DNA of 64,000 nt from Pisciglobus halotolerans (lineage in GTDB: Bacteria > Bacillota > Bacilli > Lactobacillales > Carnobacteriaceae). Made by a program: the position numbers and the translations under genes. This document shows positions 16,316 to 24,600 of the stretch, piece by piece (within the stretch, counting starts at the first letter, position 1; each line of letters opens with the position of its first letter). The notes under the pieces are model-generated. The model searched no databases. It was not told the origin of the DNA and worked only from the letters and a program-made list of their open reading frames with translations. The stretch covers positions 1 to 64,000 of the forward strand of contig NZ_FOQE01000005.1 in assembly GCF_900113675.1 (NCBI RefSeq), in the 5' to 3' direction.

Positions 16316-19045
16316 ATGGCAAAGAAAAAAGCCGTTAAGAATAAATTATCCCTTCCGTTATTAGAGGAATTAAAAACATTAGATAAAAGTTTTATGAATA
16401 GTGAATCAGGGTGGGAAACACCTGTTTACCTAGAACAAAACATGGTTCATAAATTTCGTAGTTATCAATCCGATGCTTTGCGATATTTTCATTATTCGCA
16501 AGCATCGGAAACGTTTCAATATAGAAATATAAAACACGTACTGTTTAACATGGCAACGGGTAGCGGGAAAACCGATGTCATGGCTGGGCTAATTTTGTAT
16601 ATGTATCAAGAATTAGGCTATCAAAACTTTTTGTTTATCGTAAATACCAATAGTGTTTTAAACAAGACCATTGATAATTTAACCAACCCGCAGTCACCTA
16701 AATATCTTTATCAACCCACAATTGAAATTGATGGTGAACGTATTAGAATCGAACGGGTAAAAATTTTTCCAAGAGTACAAAGCAAGAACACGATTTATAT
16801 CAAATTGTCTTCTGTTCAAATGGTCACGACAGATATTTTCACACAAAGCGAAAATTCAATGGGTAAAGATGATTATGCAAGACATAGAATAGCGATTTTA
16901 GGAGATGAAGCGCATCACTATTCTGCTTCAACTAAACTATCTGATAAGCAAAAAGAATACGAGCAATCATGGGAAAAAGCGATTGATATTATTTTGAATG
17001 CCCGAGATGATAATCGGTTGTTGGAATTTACCGCTACGATTGACCTTGAAAACAAAAATATCTATGAAAAGTATAAAGATAAAGTGTTGTACCGTTACGC
17101 ATTAGATCAATTTATCTTGGATCGGTACTCAAAGAACGTCAAACGAATCCAATCTGGAAACTCTGATGAAGAAAATATGCTAAGTGTTGTCTTGTTGAGT
17201 GAATTTCGTCGTCGTTATGCACTGGAATTGTATCACACACAAATCAAACCGGTTATTATGTTTAAATCTCAAAAAATCAATGCCTCAAATGAAGCCAATC
17301 AAAAATTCAATGAACTGATTGAAACTTTAACACCTGAAACTGTACGAGGATTTCTAGAAAGACAAAAAGCCTTGAAGTCAGAAGATGAAAGTGAAACACT
17401 GTCTATTGCCTTTGACTATTATCGGAAAAATGAAGAAGAGCTTCCACAAATTGTCCGAGAGATAAAACGAGAATTTTCGTCTAATCGTATTATTAATGCC
17501 AATGATAGTGATCGTGGCGCTGGAATGCTGGAAAAAGGGCAATACGAGGCACTGAATACGTTGGAAAGCCCAGCTAATTTGTATCGTGTGGTGTTTGCAG
17601 TGGCGAAATTAACAGAAGGCTGGGATGTGTTAAACTTGTATGACATTGTTCGCATTAGTAACTTCAAAGATACGAAAGGTGATAAGAAAACGACAATGGC
17701 AGAGGCTCAGTTGATTGGGCGAGGAGCAAGGTATAATCCGTTTAAATTAGATGGTGAAAGAAGCTATCAGCGTCGCTTTGACGAAAATTCAAATGCCACA
17801 CCTAGTTTAGTGTTAGAAACGCTTCATTATCACACAATCAACGAACCGCAATATTTGAAGAATTTAGTTGAAGCATTGGATGAAATGAATTTGCCATCTG
17901 GTGAAGATACAAAAAATCCGCTACTTGATGTTTTAGTGAAGCCATCGTTTAAGCGGACGAACGTATGGAAGAATGGGAAAATTTATTACAATCAAACGAT
18001 TGTCGTGAGTGATTCTTACTATGACGGGCTAGATAAATATGGCGTAGATAATCAAAGCGATATTGTCATCAAATGGCGATTTGCTTCACAAGAAGTTGAG
18101 TATAAGGATAATATCGTGCAAGAAGATTATACAGATACGCATCAAATACCTGTTCAACTAGATGAACGATTTTTGAATAAAGCAATGAATCGATTAAGTT
18201 TTTTCCATTTTAATCACTTGAAACAGTTCCTTCCTAACCTGACATCAAGAGAAGAGTTTTATGGTGAAAATTGGTTGAACGTGAGTGGAAGAGCATTGTA
18301 TGCGACCGTACCAATGACTTTTATGCGAAAAGATTTAACAGCAGATGAAAAACTGGAAATATTGGAATTGTATTTACAAGAAGTTGCACTGAAAATCAAA
18401 AGTGGGTATAACAAAGCGAAGGGTACAAACAACTTTATTGGTTATCCGATTAAGGAATATATTTCTGATTATCGTAAGCGAAAACCCAATTACGATACTG
18501 GTAAAATGATGTTAGATGGCAAACCGCAGACTGTTGACCGTTATGTAATTGATGATGCTTCTTTTGTCTATGATTCGGCAATTATCAACATGACAGAAAA
18601 GCAATTAGTTGATCGAATTCTTGAACGTATTGGAGAATTACGGGAACAATATGATGATGTCTATCTGATTCGAATGGATGAGAATATGCACCGTGAATCC
18701 GCTAAAAATGAAGTGTTAAAACTACATCAATTTGAAGCACATCCACAAGTTGTTCGTTTAGAAGGATTCCAACCTGATTTTATCTTATATCTGAAAAATG
18801 CGGAATATTTCATGCAAGTCTTCATTGAGCCAAAAGGTGGTAACTTATTGGAACGTGAACAATGGAAAGAAGATCTGTTGCAATATATCAACGAAAATGA
18901 GGGTGAGCTTGTTTTTGAAGATGAAGTGGCTGACGTGAAAATAAAAGGATTGAAATTCTACACCATGAATGATGGTAGAGGTACGATGAAACAATTGGCA
19001 CAGGTAGCATTGGATAAAGAATTTGAAGGGTTGTCAGTAATTTAA
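16316..19045 (+). CDS. res: Type III restriction endonuclease subunit (Res)
   Basis: A 909-residue SF2 helicase/nuclease. Walker A is NMATGSGKTDVMAG (about 76-89), the DEAD-box motif is LGDEAHHY, and motif VI-like AQLIGRGARYNPF follows. The C-terminal nuclease has the PD-(D/E)xK signature QPDFILYL...IEPKGG near 820-845. Res translocates or slides from two inversely oriented unmodified sites and cleaves. All key residues are visible, so the subunit looks active. Confidence 0.94.
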   Translation: MAKKKAVKNKLSLPLLEELKTLDKSFMNSESGWETPVYLEQNMVHKFRSYQSDALRYFHYSQASETFQYRNIKHVLFNMATGSGKTDVMAGLILYMYQELGYQNFLFIVNTNSVLNKTIDNLTNPQSPKYLYQPTIEIDGERIRIERVKIFPRVQSKNTIYIKLSSVQMVTTDIFTQSENSMGKDDYARHRIAILGDEAHHYSASTKLSDKQKEYEQSWEKAIDIILNARDDNRLLEFTATIDLENKNIYEKYKDKVLYRYALDQFILDRYSKNVKRIQSGNSDEENMLSVVLLSEFRRRYALELYHTQIKPVIMFKSQKINASNEANQKFNELIETLTPETVRGFLERQKALKSEDESETLSIAFDYYRKNEEELPQIVREIKREFSSNRIINANDSDRGAGMLEKGQYEALNTLESPANLYRVVFAVAKLTEGWDVLNLYDIVRISNFKDTKGDKKTTMAEAQLIGRGARYNPFKLDGERSYQRRFDENSNATPSLVLETLHYHTINEPQYLKNLVEALDEMNLPSGEDTKNPLLDVLVKPSFKRTNVWKNGKIYYNQTIVVSDSYYDGLDKYGVDNQSDIVIKWRFASQEVEYKDNIVQEDYTDTHQIPVQLDERFLNKAMNRLSFFHFNHLKQFLPNLTSREEFYGENWLNVSGRALYATVPMTFMRKDLTADEKLEILELYLQEVALKIKSGYNKAKGTNNFIGYPIKEYISDYRKRKPNYDTGKMMLDGKPQTVDRYVIDDASFVYDSAIINMTEKQLVDRILERIGELREQYDDVYLIRMDENMHRESAKNEVLKLHQFEAHPQVVRLEGFQPDFILYLKNAEYFMQVFIEPKGGNLLEREQWKEDLLQYINENEGELVFEDEVADVKIKGLKFYTMNDGRGTMKQLAQVALDKEFEGLSVI

Positions 19046-19067
19046 AGTAACGTATAGGAGTTGTAAA

Positions 19068-21116
19068 ATGGTTAAGAAGATTGATTTTCATATTCATACT
19101 ATTGCTACAGAAAAAGACTATCCGTTTTCATATTCATCTAATTGGATAAAAGAATATGTTGAAAAGGCGGAATTAGACGCAATTGCAATTACAAATCATG
19201 ATTTGTTTGATTTGGAAAATTTTTACAGAGTTAAAGAAGATTTGCCAGATACTCAAGTTTTCCCTGGAATGGAGTTAAGCTTAGAAGAAGGACACGTTAA
19301 TATTATTTTTTCAGAAGATGAAATTTCTCACCTTGTTAATTTTTCAGAATGGATTCAGAAGCAGAATTTAGGAACAAATGGAAAAATATCTATCAATGAT
19401 TATTGTGATAATATGATAAATTGGGAAAATGGAATTTATATTTTTGAATTAGGTAAGAGCAATTCGTTAAAAGTACCGGAAAAACTTAACGAGGTCTGTT
19501 ACGTTGGAGGCGTTTCTAATCAGCTTAAATTTCAAATTTATCATGGAATGGATGATGGTTTGTTCCCTGTACTATTTAGCGATGCTCACGCAGATGAAAA
19601 TGACAGTGAAGAGCGAAGAAGAGACATTGATTCTTTGAAAAATAAAAATACCTATTTGCAAATCGACAATTGTTCGTTTCGAGAAATAAAAAATAGTTTA
19701 TCAGATAAGACAAAAATTGGTGTTAATAGAAGCTATCTTCAAGATGTGATTGATATTCAAAATCATAGGGTTTCAACAGGATTAAATTTAATAGTTGGGA
19801 AAAGAGGAACAGGAAAAACTAATTTTTTAAAGACTATAAAGAAGCAATATGAGTCCGATGATATTTATGAAATTGCGCAATTTGAAACGGCGAAAGCTGA
19901 TGACTTTATTGAAAAGCAACGGAGAAATCAAGGACAAGTTGCAGTAAGGCTTTGGAATGAAAAATATCAAACTCAGTTTTTAGCTATTCAAGAATACTTG
20001 AGCTATGCAGACGAAGATTATGGAAAAGATATTGATTTGTATTTGGAAAGTGTAAAAAAATTTGCAAAAGATATTACAGAAAGTAAATCCACTTCAAAAT
20101 ATAAGATGGTAAAAGAATCTAACTTTGAAAATATAACAACAAGAAACATCGAACAATATTTAACGAATTTGAAAGAACTCATTAACAGTCGAGATTTATG
20201 GAGTTTAGTAAATGATCCTGAAATAAAGAAACGTGTATTTGTTGAAACTTATAGTGAGTTGCGTGAAATATACATTGAAAAACAAACAAAGAATATCATG
20301 CAAGAAAAAGCTAATGATATTATAAATTCTGTAAAACAGTTTGTTCAGTCAAAAACTGGAATTACACCGGTAGTTGGGTGTGAATTTTCAAAAATAATTC
20401 AAAAATATCAGATTGAAAATGAAATTCAAGGATTTATGAAGAAAATAATCTGTGAAACGGAATTGAAAAGGGAAAATATACATGGTTATCAAATTATTGT
20501 TAAACTCAGTCCGTTTAAAAGCGCAGATGAGTTTAGAAGTGATATTGTAACAAAAGAAGGAGTCCTTCACGATCTGATTAGTCCTTATAAAGATGAAAAG
20601 TATATCGATTTTTTAAAAAATTTAAAGAAAAAAAGATTCTTTAAAATTGGGCAGCTATCCTATTATTTTCTTCATATAGAAGTTGAACTACTTGATTCAG
20701 ATGGAACGCCTGCTTCTGGGGGACAAGCTGTTGGGTTTGCTTTAATGATGAGATTAGAAGAGGCAAAGAACAAACCCATAGTTTTAGTAGATGAACCAGA
20801 AGCGTCATTAGATAATGCTTATATACGTGGAGAATTGATTAAAGCAATTAAAGGACTAAGCAAAGAAAGTACAGTATTTGTAGTTACTCATAATTCTACT
20901 TTGGGAACTTTGTTAGAACCTGATTACCTAGTAGTGACAACCAAAAATGATGCAAAGGAATACTCTGTTTTAACAGGTGAATTTTCATCACAGACTATTT
21001 CGGTTAATTCAGAGATGGCTGAGAATAGCTATGAAAAATTTGTTGAAGCAATGGAAGCTGGCATAACAACTTATATTAAAAAGGGAGAAATATATGAAAG
21101 TCTTAGAACTAAATAA
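19068..21116 (+). CDS. PHP-domain/SMC-like ATPase defence protein (Ppl/TrlF-like)
   Basis: A 682-residue two-domain protein. The N-terminal PHP phosphoesterase domain has metal ligands in FHIHT (His8, His10), TNHD (His44), GMEL (Glu69) and SDAHADE (Asp172, His174). An ABC/SMC-type ATPase follows: Walker A GKRGTGKT (244-251), signature ASGGQ near 549 and Walker B VLVDEPEAS near 573. Between them is a long helical, probably coiled-coil region. PHP-ATPase fusions include the reported antiphage protein Ppl and TrlF-type proteins. It directly follows res and overlaps the next gene by 23 bp. Confidence 0.87.
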   Translation: MVKKIDFHIHTIATEKDYPFSYSSNWIKEYVEKAELDAIAITNHDLFDLENFYRVKEDLPDTQVFPGMELSLEEGHVNIIFSEDEISHLVNFSEWIQKQNLGTNGKISINDYCDNMINWENGIYIFELGKSNSLKVPEKLNEVCYVGGVSNQLKFQIYHGMDDGLFPVLFSDAHADENDSEERRRDIDSLKNKNTYLQIDNCSFREIKNSLSDKTKIGVNRSYLQDVIDIQNHRVSTGLNLIVGKRGTGKTNFLKTIKKQYESDDIYEIAQFETAKADDFIEKQRRNQGQVAVRLWNEKYQTQFLAIQEYLSYADEDYGKDIDLYLESVKKFAKDITESKSTSKYKMVKESNFENITTRNIEQYLTNLKELINSRDLWSLVNDPEIKKRVFVETYSELREIYIEKQTKNIMQEKANDIINSVKQFVQSKTGITPVVGCEFSKIIQKYQIENEIQGFMKKIICETELKRENIHGYQIIVKLSPFKSADEFRSDIVTKEGVLHDLISPYKDEKYIDFLKNLKKKRFFKIGQLSYYFLHIEVELLDSDGTPASGGQAVGFALMMRLEEAKNKPIVLVDEPEASLDNAYIRGELIKAIKGLSKESTVFVVTHNSTLGTLLEPDYLVVTTKNDAKEYSVLTGEFSSQTISVNSEMAENSYEKFVEAMEAGITTYIKKGEIYESLRTK

Positions 21117-21381
21117 TGGAAAATCAAGTTTTTTGATTGATGAGAAACATATCGCACCAGAAGCTTTGTCTAGAGAGGATTTATTATACATTTTAAATAA
21201 AATATATGAAGATGAAACTGACAGTATTGAAATTCCTCAATTGGAAGAACTTGAAGAGATTAAGAATCCAATTGAAAAAGAAATCGTTCAACAAATAATT
21301 CAAAAGATGGTTGAGTTTAAAAATAATGTAGAGAATATTCGCCAAGAGGTTCAATCTCAATTCCCACCAATAAAAAATTAG
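21094..21381 (+). CDS. Small acidic coiled-coil partner of the PHP-ATPase
   Basis: A 95-residue acidic protein starting MKVLELNNGKSSFLIDEKHI. Residues about 35-90 are a long charged helix (NPIEKEIVQQIIQKMVEF) suited to coiled-coil contact. The start overlaps the PHP-ATPase gene by 23 bp and has AAAAAGGGAG upstream, so the two are translationally coupled. I do not recognise a family; a regulator, inhibitor or structural partner of the ATPase is inference from position only. Confidence 0.7.
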   Translation: MKVLELNNGKSSFLIDEKHIAPEALSREDLLYILNKIYEDETDSIEIPQLEELEEIKNPIEKEIVQQIIQKMVEFKNNVENIRQEVQSQFPPIKN

Positions 21382-21746
21382 AAAAAAACAGTGCTTTTCT
21401 AGTTTTACAAACGAGGAAAATCCCTTGATACAATTACCATTAAGCAACACTAGAAATCATTAAACCATAAGGTCTTAAGAATAATTAACGACCGAAAAAC
21501 ATGTTACGAAAACATCTTAAATGCGATAGCAGGTTTCTTGAGTAAGAAAACAAGAATACTTTCATAAATTGTGCATTATTCTTAAACTAACAAAATTCAA
21601 AGTATAGTTTCGGCTCGCAGTATTTTATAAAAGTTGACACCATTGCCTTCAAATATTTTGAAAGTCAATAAAATTTTTTATTCTAAATCGCATTAAAAAT
21701 GTTGATAATAAAATGTTTTGAAGCTTATTCGAATTCTGACAAACCT
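21382..21746. other. Gene-free right end of the mobile element
   Basis: This AT-rich 365 bp holds no convincing gene. It contains two short sequences shared with the integrase end: GTTTCGGCTCGCA (21607-21619), inverted relative to 9024-9036, and AGTTGACACCATT (21632-21644), a direct repeat of 7765-7777. These could be integrase or Xis arm-binding sites. Confidence 0.55.
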
Positions 21747-21795
21747 AACCAGGTTTTAAAAAGCTCGCAATATTAGTCAGTTTTCAAAGCGTTAA
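21747..21795 (+). pseudogene. rpsI: Diverged rpsI 3'-end fragment forming the right attachment repeat
   Basis: These 49 bases align with the left fragment (36 of 50 columns identical, one gap). Read back from the stop they encode ARNISQFSKR, against ARKASQFSKR on the left. Several differences are synonymous (CAA/CAG, TTC/TTT, AAA/AAG), so both copies look derived from real rpsI genes of different lineages. A terminator follows at once, as after a genuine rpsI. A one-base gap upstream breaks the frame. Confidence 0.75.
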
Positions 21796-21814
21796 GACTA
21801 TTATATATATCCTC

Positions 21815-21848
21815 AAAAGAGAATTGCTAACATGCAGTTCTCTTTTTT
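21815..21848 (+). terminator. Terminator after the right rpsI fragment
   Basis: AAAAGAGAATTGC (21815-21827) pairs with GCAGTTCTCTTTT (21834-21846) with one T-G wobble, followed by T residues. It sits where the rpsI terminator would be expected. Confidence 0.85.
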
Positions 21849-21984
21849 CATACACAAAAACAGGCGGTCTCAATACGCTGCAGCTGTAAGAACGCAAAGA
21901 TTTGCGGATACGATTTAAAAAATAAAAAGGGATAAGAATATTTTGCGTATATTATAGACACTAACTATGAAAGAAGGTCTATAG

Positions 21985-23085
21985 ATGATGAGAGAAAGAG
22001 AAATAATGAAAGACTTTAACGGACTGGGGGATAGGTTGGCTTTGAAAAAGAGCCCCGTTTACTCATTGAGAGAGTGTTTAGGAAGCTATGACGAAAGAAT
22101 GTGGCAACAACTTGAACGTACTTTTGGAATCGAGAGATCAAAACTAGAAGGAAAGCAAGAACGAATGAGACAATTAGAAGCTGCTATCCAACAAGATATG
22201 AAGCGGCAACTTTTGTATTTGACGAGGAGACAAGCTTATTTCTTACTAGAATGTACACAAAAACCGTACATCAACCATCTCTCAGAAGCTTTTGGATTTG
22301 AAACGATTTTCTCTTTGATCGATGTAGGATGGATTTATTGGTTCGAGATAGGGGAAGAAATGTGTTTTGTTTTACCGGATGAGTTAAAGCGGATTGTAGC
22401 AGACACCTTTTTTGAAGATGACACTTTCTCAGAGCAACAAAAGTTCTACGAATTGTCAGAATACATTGAAGCTTTTGTTCATTTATATGGTGTTTTTGAA
22501 AAAGATTATTTGCTTGATATTTGGAATCAACATCATCCAAAAGATTTGTTTACGATAGAAAAACTAGAAAATTATGTTAGAGGAGCGAATAAGCGCCAAC
22601 CGGTTTTTGTAAGCGAAGGGAGACTCATTTATGCCGCAGATGAGTTTAATTCAGAATCTGCACTGGGATTATCGAATGAGGTATCTGAGCTGCCTTATTA
22701 TAGGCCAAAACCGGAAGAAATCTGGCCACTAGCGTATAAGAAAACGCAAGATACTGTAATATATCATCAGCTGGAAAAGTATGTCAGAAGATGGATACCT
22801 GCTAACCAATCAAAAGAAATCTTGTCAGACGTATTGAATTTTGTCCGTGTTGGTTTCCTTGATAAAGAAGTGACGACAGAATTGGTGCTAGATGGATTAC
22901 TGGACCCAACAAATAATACTTTTATGAATAAATTTAGTTTTTATTACAAAAAGCTGTCGAACGATACCCGGTGCTGGTTTTGTAAAGGGCATAAGCCTTG
23001 CGAACTCAAAAGAGTAATGGATTTGCAGCAAAACAAGATTCCAGAAGAAAACATTGTTCCATTTCCCGTTAGCCATGAAAGATAG
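21985..23085 (+). CDS. Hypothetical protein with C-terminal cysteine motif
   Basis: A 366-residue soluble protein I do not recognise. It is mostly helical, with a C-terminal cluster CWFCKGHKPCELKR (about 330-343) that could bind zinc, and a winged-helix-like stretch around 120-190. The ATG at 21985 has AGAAGG seven bases upstream. It lies just outside the right attachment repeat, so it may be chromosomal or the remnant of an older insertion. Confidence 0.75.
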   Translation: MMREREIMKDFNGLGDRLALKKSPVYSLRECLGSYDERMWQQLERTFGIERSKLEGKQERMRQLEAAIQQDMKRQLLYLTRRQAYFLLECTQKPYINHLSEAFGFETIFSLIDVGWIYWFEIGEEMCFVLPDELKRIVADTFFEDDTFSEQQKFYELSEYIEAFVHLYGVFEKDYLLDIWNQHHPKDLFTIEKLENYVRGANKRQPVFVSEGRLIYAADEFNSESALGLSNEVSELPYYRPKPEEIWPLAYKKTQDTVIYHQLEKYVRRWIPANQSKEILSDVLNFVRVGFLDKEVTTELVLDGLLDPTNNTFMNKFSFYYKKLSNDTRCWFCKGHKPCELKRVMDLQQNKIPEENIVPFPVSHER

Positions 23086-23104
23086 AAAATAAGTGAAGCT
23101 TTTT

Positions 23105-23221
23105 ATGATGAAAGAAAAATTAGCAAAACAGAAATTTTTGCTGAATATTTACAAGAAAGAAGAGCCGCAATTCTTTAAGAAAGCCCAGAAATTCTTAACA
23201 TTAACGGTTGCTGAAAGTTAG
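23105..23221 (+). CDS. Possible small ORF cut by an ISLre2-like insertion
   Basis: A 38-codon frame (MMKEKLAKQKFLLNIYKKEE onward) whose last codons and stop come from the inserted element at 23217. Without the insertion it would read on for a few residues after the target duplication and stop inside the glyQS -35 region. There is no good ribosome site, so it may not be real. Confidence 0.2.
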   Translation: MMKEKLAKQKFLLNIYKKEEPQFFKKAQKFLTLTVAES

Positions 23222-23253
23222 TGTAAAAATTATTGTTGGAAAACACAAAAAAA

Positions 23254-23310
23254 GGACAGCTCCTTGTATTATGATGATGTTACTACAAACATATCAATAA
23301 GGCGCTGTCC
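23254..23310 (+). promoter_or_regulatory. Leader hairpin before the transposase start
   Basis: GGACAGCTCCTT (23254-23265) pairs with AAGGCGCTGTCC (23299-23310), two bases before the ATG at 23313. The same structure occurs at 29692-29749 with compensating changes. Such stems can hide the ribosome site when transcription enters from outside. Confidence 0.65.
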
Positions 23311-23479
23311 TGATGTCTATTATACAAGAAGTGATGGAAACAATTCCTAAAGAAATGAAACTTATTTTTGTTTCATCATTGCTAAAGATCGGTAGTTGTT
23401 ATATCATAAAATTAATCAGTTGAAAGCGCTTCGCCAAACAAGCTCTGTATTTACTATTCATTGCATCAAGGAGGGGATG

Positions 23480-23791
23480 ATGAAGAAAATATGCTTTGTA
23501 TTAACTGTCAGCACTGGGATAAATTATGGATCCATATTTTCTGCACCAATTATCAGGAATCATGATGATTTGAAAGAGTATTTTTCTAAGTATTATGACG
23601 TTTCAATTAATTATTTTAAGGACAAAAACTCAATTGATTATTTGGTAGTCCCTAAACCATTTATGGCTTTTGATAATGAAAATAATCTTCCCATCATCGA
23701 AGTGCCAGCAATTTTATTTATGGAAAAGGATTTTGAAAAAATAAAGACCTATATAGATAATTATTTTTCCGACCATCCTCAAAGAACATAA
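23480..23791 (+). CDS. Small hypothetical protein carried inside the ISLre2-like element
   Basis: A 103-residue protein beginning MKKICFVLTVSTGINYGSIF, with no recognised domain. The N-terminus is hydrophobic but short and not a clear signal peptide; the C-terminal half is rich in Asp, Phe and Tyr. An AAGGAGG five bases before the ATG at 23480 is a very strong ribosome site, so it is probably expressed. It lies where the transposase should be, making it a passenger of the element. Confidence 0.65.
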   Translation: MKKICFVLTVSTGINYGSIFSAPIIRNHDDLKEYFSKYYDVSINYFKDKNSIDYLVVPKPFMAFDNENNLPIIEVPAILFMEKDFEKIKTYIDNYFSDHPQRT

Positions 23792-24235
23792 AAAATAGTT
23801 CCTCTTATACTTTTTTGCAGTTGTTAAGTTTTGTGAAACAATAAATACGATAAGAAGAAGTGCAACTATTCTTTATATGGCGTGAATCAAGACACTGATT
23901 TTTCATGACATTCATTAAAATAGTTTATCTAACCAAGCAGGTATCAGACAAGCAGACTCCTGCGGGAACAGTGGACCAAGTGAGATTGCTGAAGCTTATT
24001 AAGGAAATGTAGTTTTGTATAAAATAAAAAAATTCCGTCGCAAAGTCTCGCGCTGCTTGCTTTGTACCATTTTGTTAAGGATTTATGGTATCAATCAAGG
24101 TTAATGGCAAAAGCGTAATGTATACCCAGCGAATAGTATGGCTTTTTAAAAAAGTAAAAATAGCAAACATCGTCGGCATAAGTGCAAAAACTTTTTTCCA
24201 ACCATTCATTGGCACTATCTTGCTGAAAGAAAAGA

Positions 24236-24265
24236 TTGACAGCTGATACTGTTAAAGGCTATGAT
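24236..24265 (+). promoter_or_regulatory. Promoter of glyQS
   Basis: TTGACA at 24236-24241 and TATGAT at 24260-24265 are 18 bp apart, directly upstream of the T-box. The -35 is only about 16 bp from the inserted IS end. Confidence 0.8.
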
Positions 24266-24287
24266 AATAACGAATCAAACAATGGCG

Positions 24288-24483
24288 ATGAAAGAAGGAG
24301 TAGGTACTTTAGTTGCTGTCTAGCGAGTTTGGGATAGTGAAAGCCAAATGCAGAACGGGTATCGAAGGCGTCTGGAGCTCAATTTAATAAAAGATGCTGG
24401 TCAAATGTGATCAGAATTAGGGTGGAACCGCGGTAATTTATCGTCCCTATGCTGGCTTTTTAGTCTGCATAGGGGCTTTTTTT
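24288..24483 (+). ncRNA. Glycine T-box riboswitch
   Basis: A T-box leader for glyQS. The conserved antiterminator sequence AGGGTGGAACCGCG is at 24419-24432. The terminator pairs CGTCCCTATGC with GCATAGGGG and ends in eight T (about 24442-24483). The upstream part is stem I; a GGC at 24367-24369 is the likely glycine specifier, and stem II seems short, as in other glyQS leaders. Uncharged tRNA-Gly binding should stabilise the antiterminator and turn on glyQS. Confidence 0.93.
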
Positions 24484-24600
24484 TGTTTGTTTTCGTAAGC
24501 AGTCAAAGTGACAACCTTACATGACAGACCAGCGTCTTTTTTGATCCATTGATCTATTCGCAACGTTTTTCATAGCCCATTGAAATAAGGAGTGACATTT

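Larger units (their letters stand above)
7652..21795. mobile_element. 14.1 kb integrative (probably mobilizable) element with defence cargo
   Basis: Boundaries are set by diverged direct repeats of the rpsI 3' end (7652-7701 and 21747-21795, 36 of 50 aligned positions identical). The left part, on the minus strand, holds integrase, excisionase-like protein, Rep and FtsK-like translocase. The right part, on the plus strand, holds an unknown gene, type III mod and res, a PHP/ATPase gene and a small partner. There is no type IV secretion set, so self-transfer is unlikely; mobilization by a helper or autonomous replication after excision is possible. It separates recO from glyQS, which are adjacent or close in relatives. 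Confidence 0.85.
23217..24219 (+). mobile_element. Internally replaced ISLre2-like element with perfect 9-bp target duplication
   Basis: The ends are GTTAGTGTAAAAATTATTGT (left) and ATTGGCACTATC (right). They are flanked by identical TTGCTGAAA at 23208-23216 and 24220-24228, a 9-bp duplication as described for the ISLre2 family. The element keeps a leader hairpin (23254-23310) and the first 18 or so transposase codons from ATG 23313 (MSIIQEVMETIPKEMKLIF). From about 23375 to 23877 the transposase is replaced by unrelated DNA with a small gene. Right-end sequence resumes at about 23878. Confidence 0.82.

Noticed and set aside
7702-21746. Complete conjugative element (ICE)
   Set aside because: No VirB4-like ATPase, lytic transglycosylase or other transfer-channel gene is present; only Rep and an FtsK-like protein.
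7702-21746. Prophage or phage-inducible island
   Set aside because: No capsid, terminase, portal or packaging-interference genes; the Rep-FtsK backbone is plasmid/IME-like.
23096-23280. Possible tRNA or riboswitch near the IS left end upstream of glyQS
   Set aside because: No cloverleaf or conserved riboswitch core was seen; the segment is a small ORF and the IS terminal region. The T-box lies further on.
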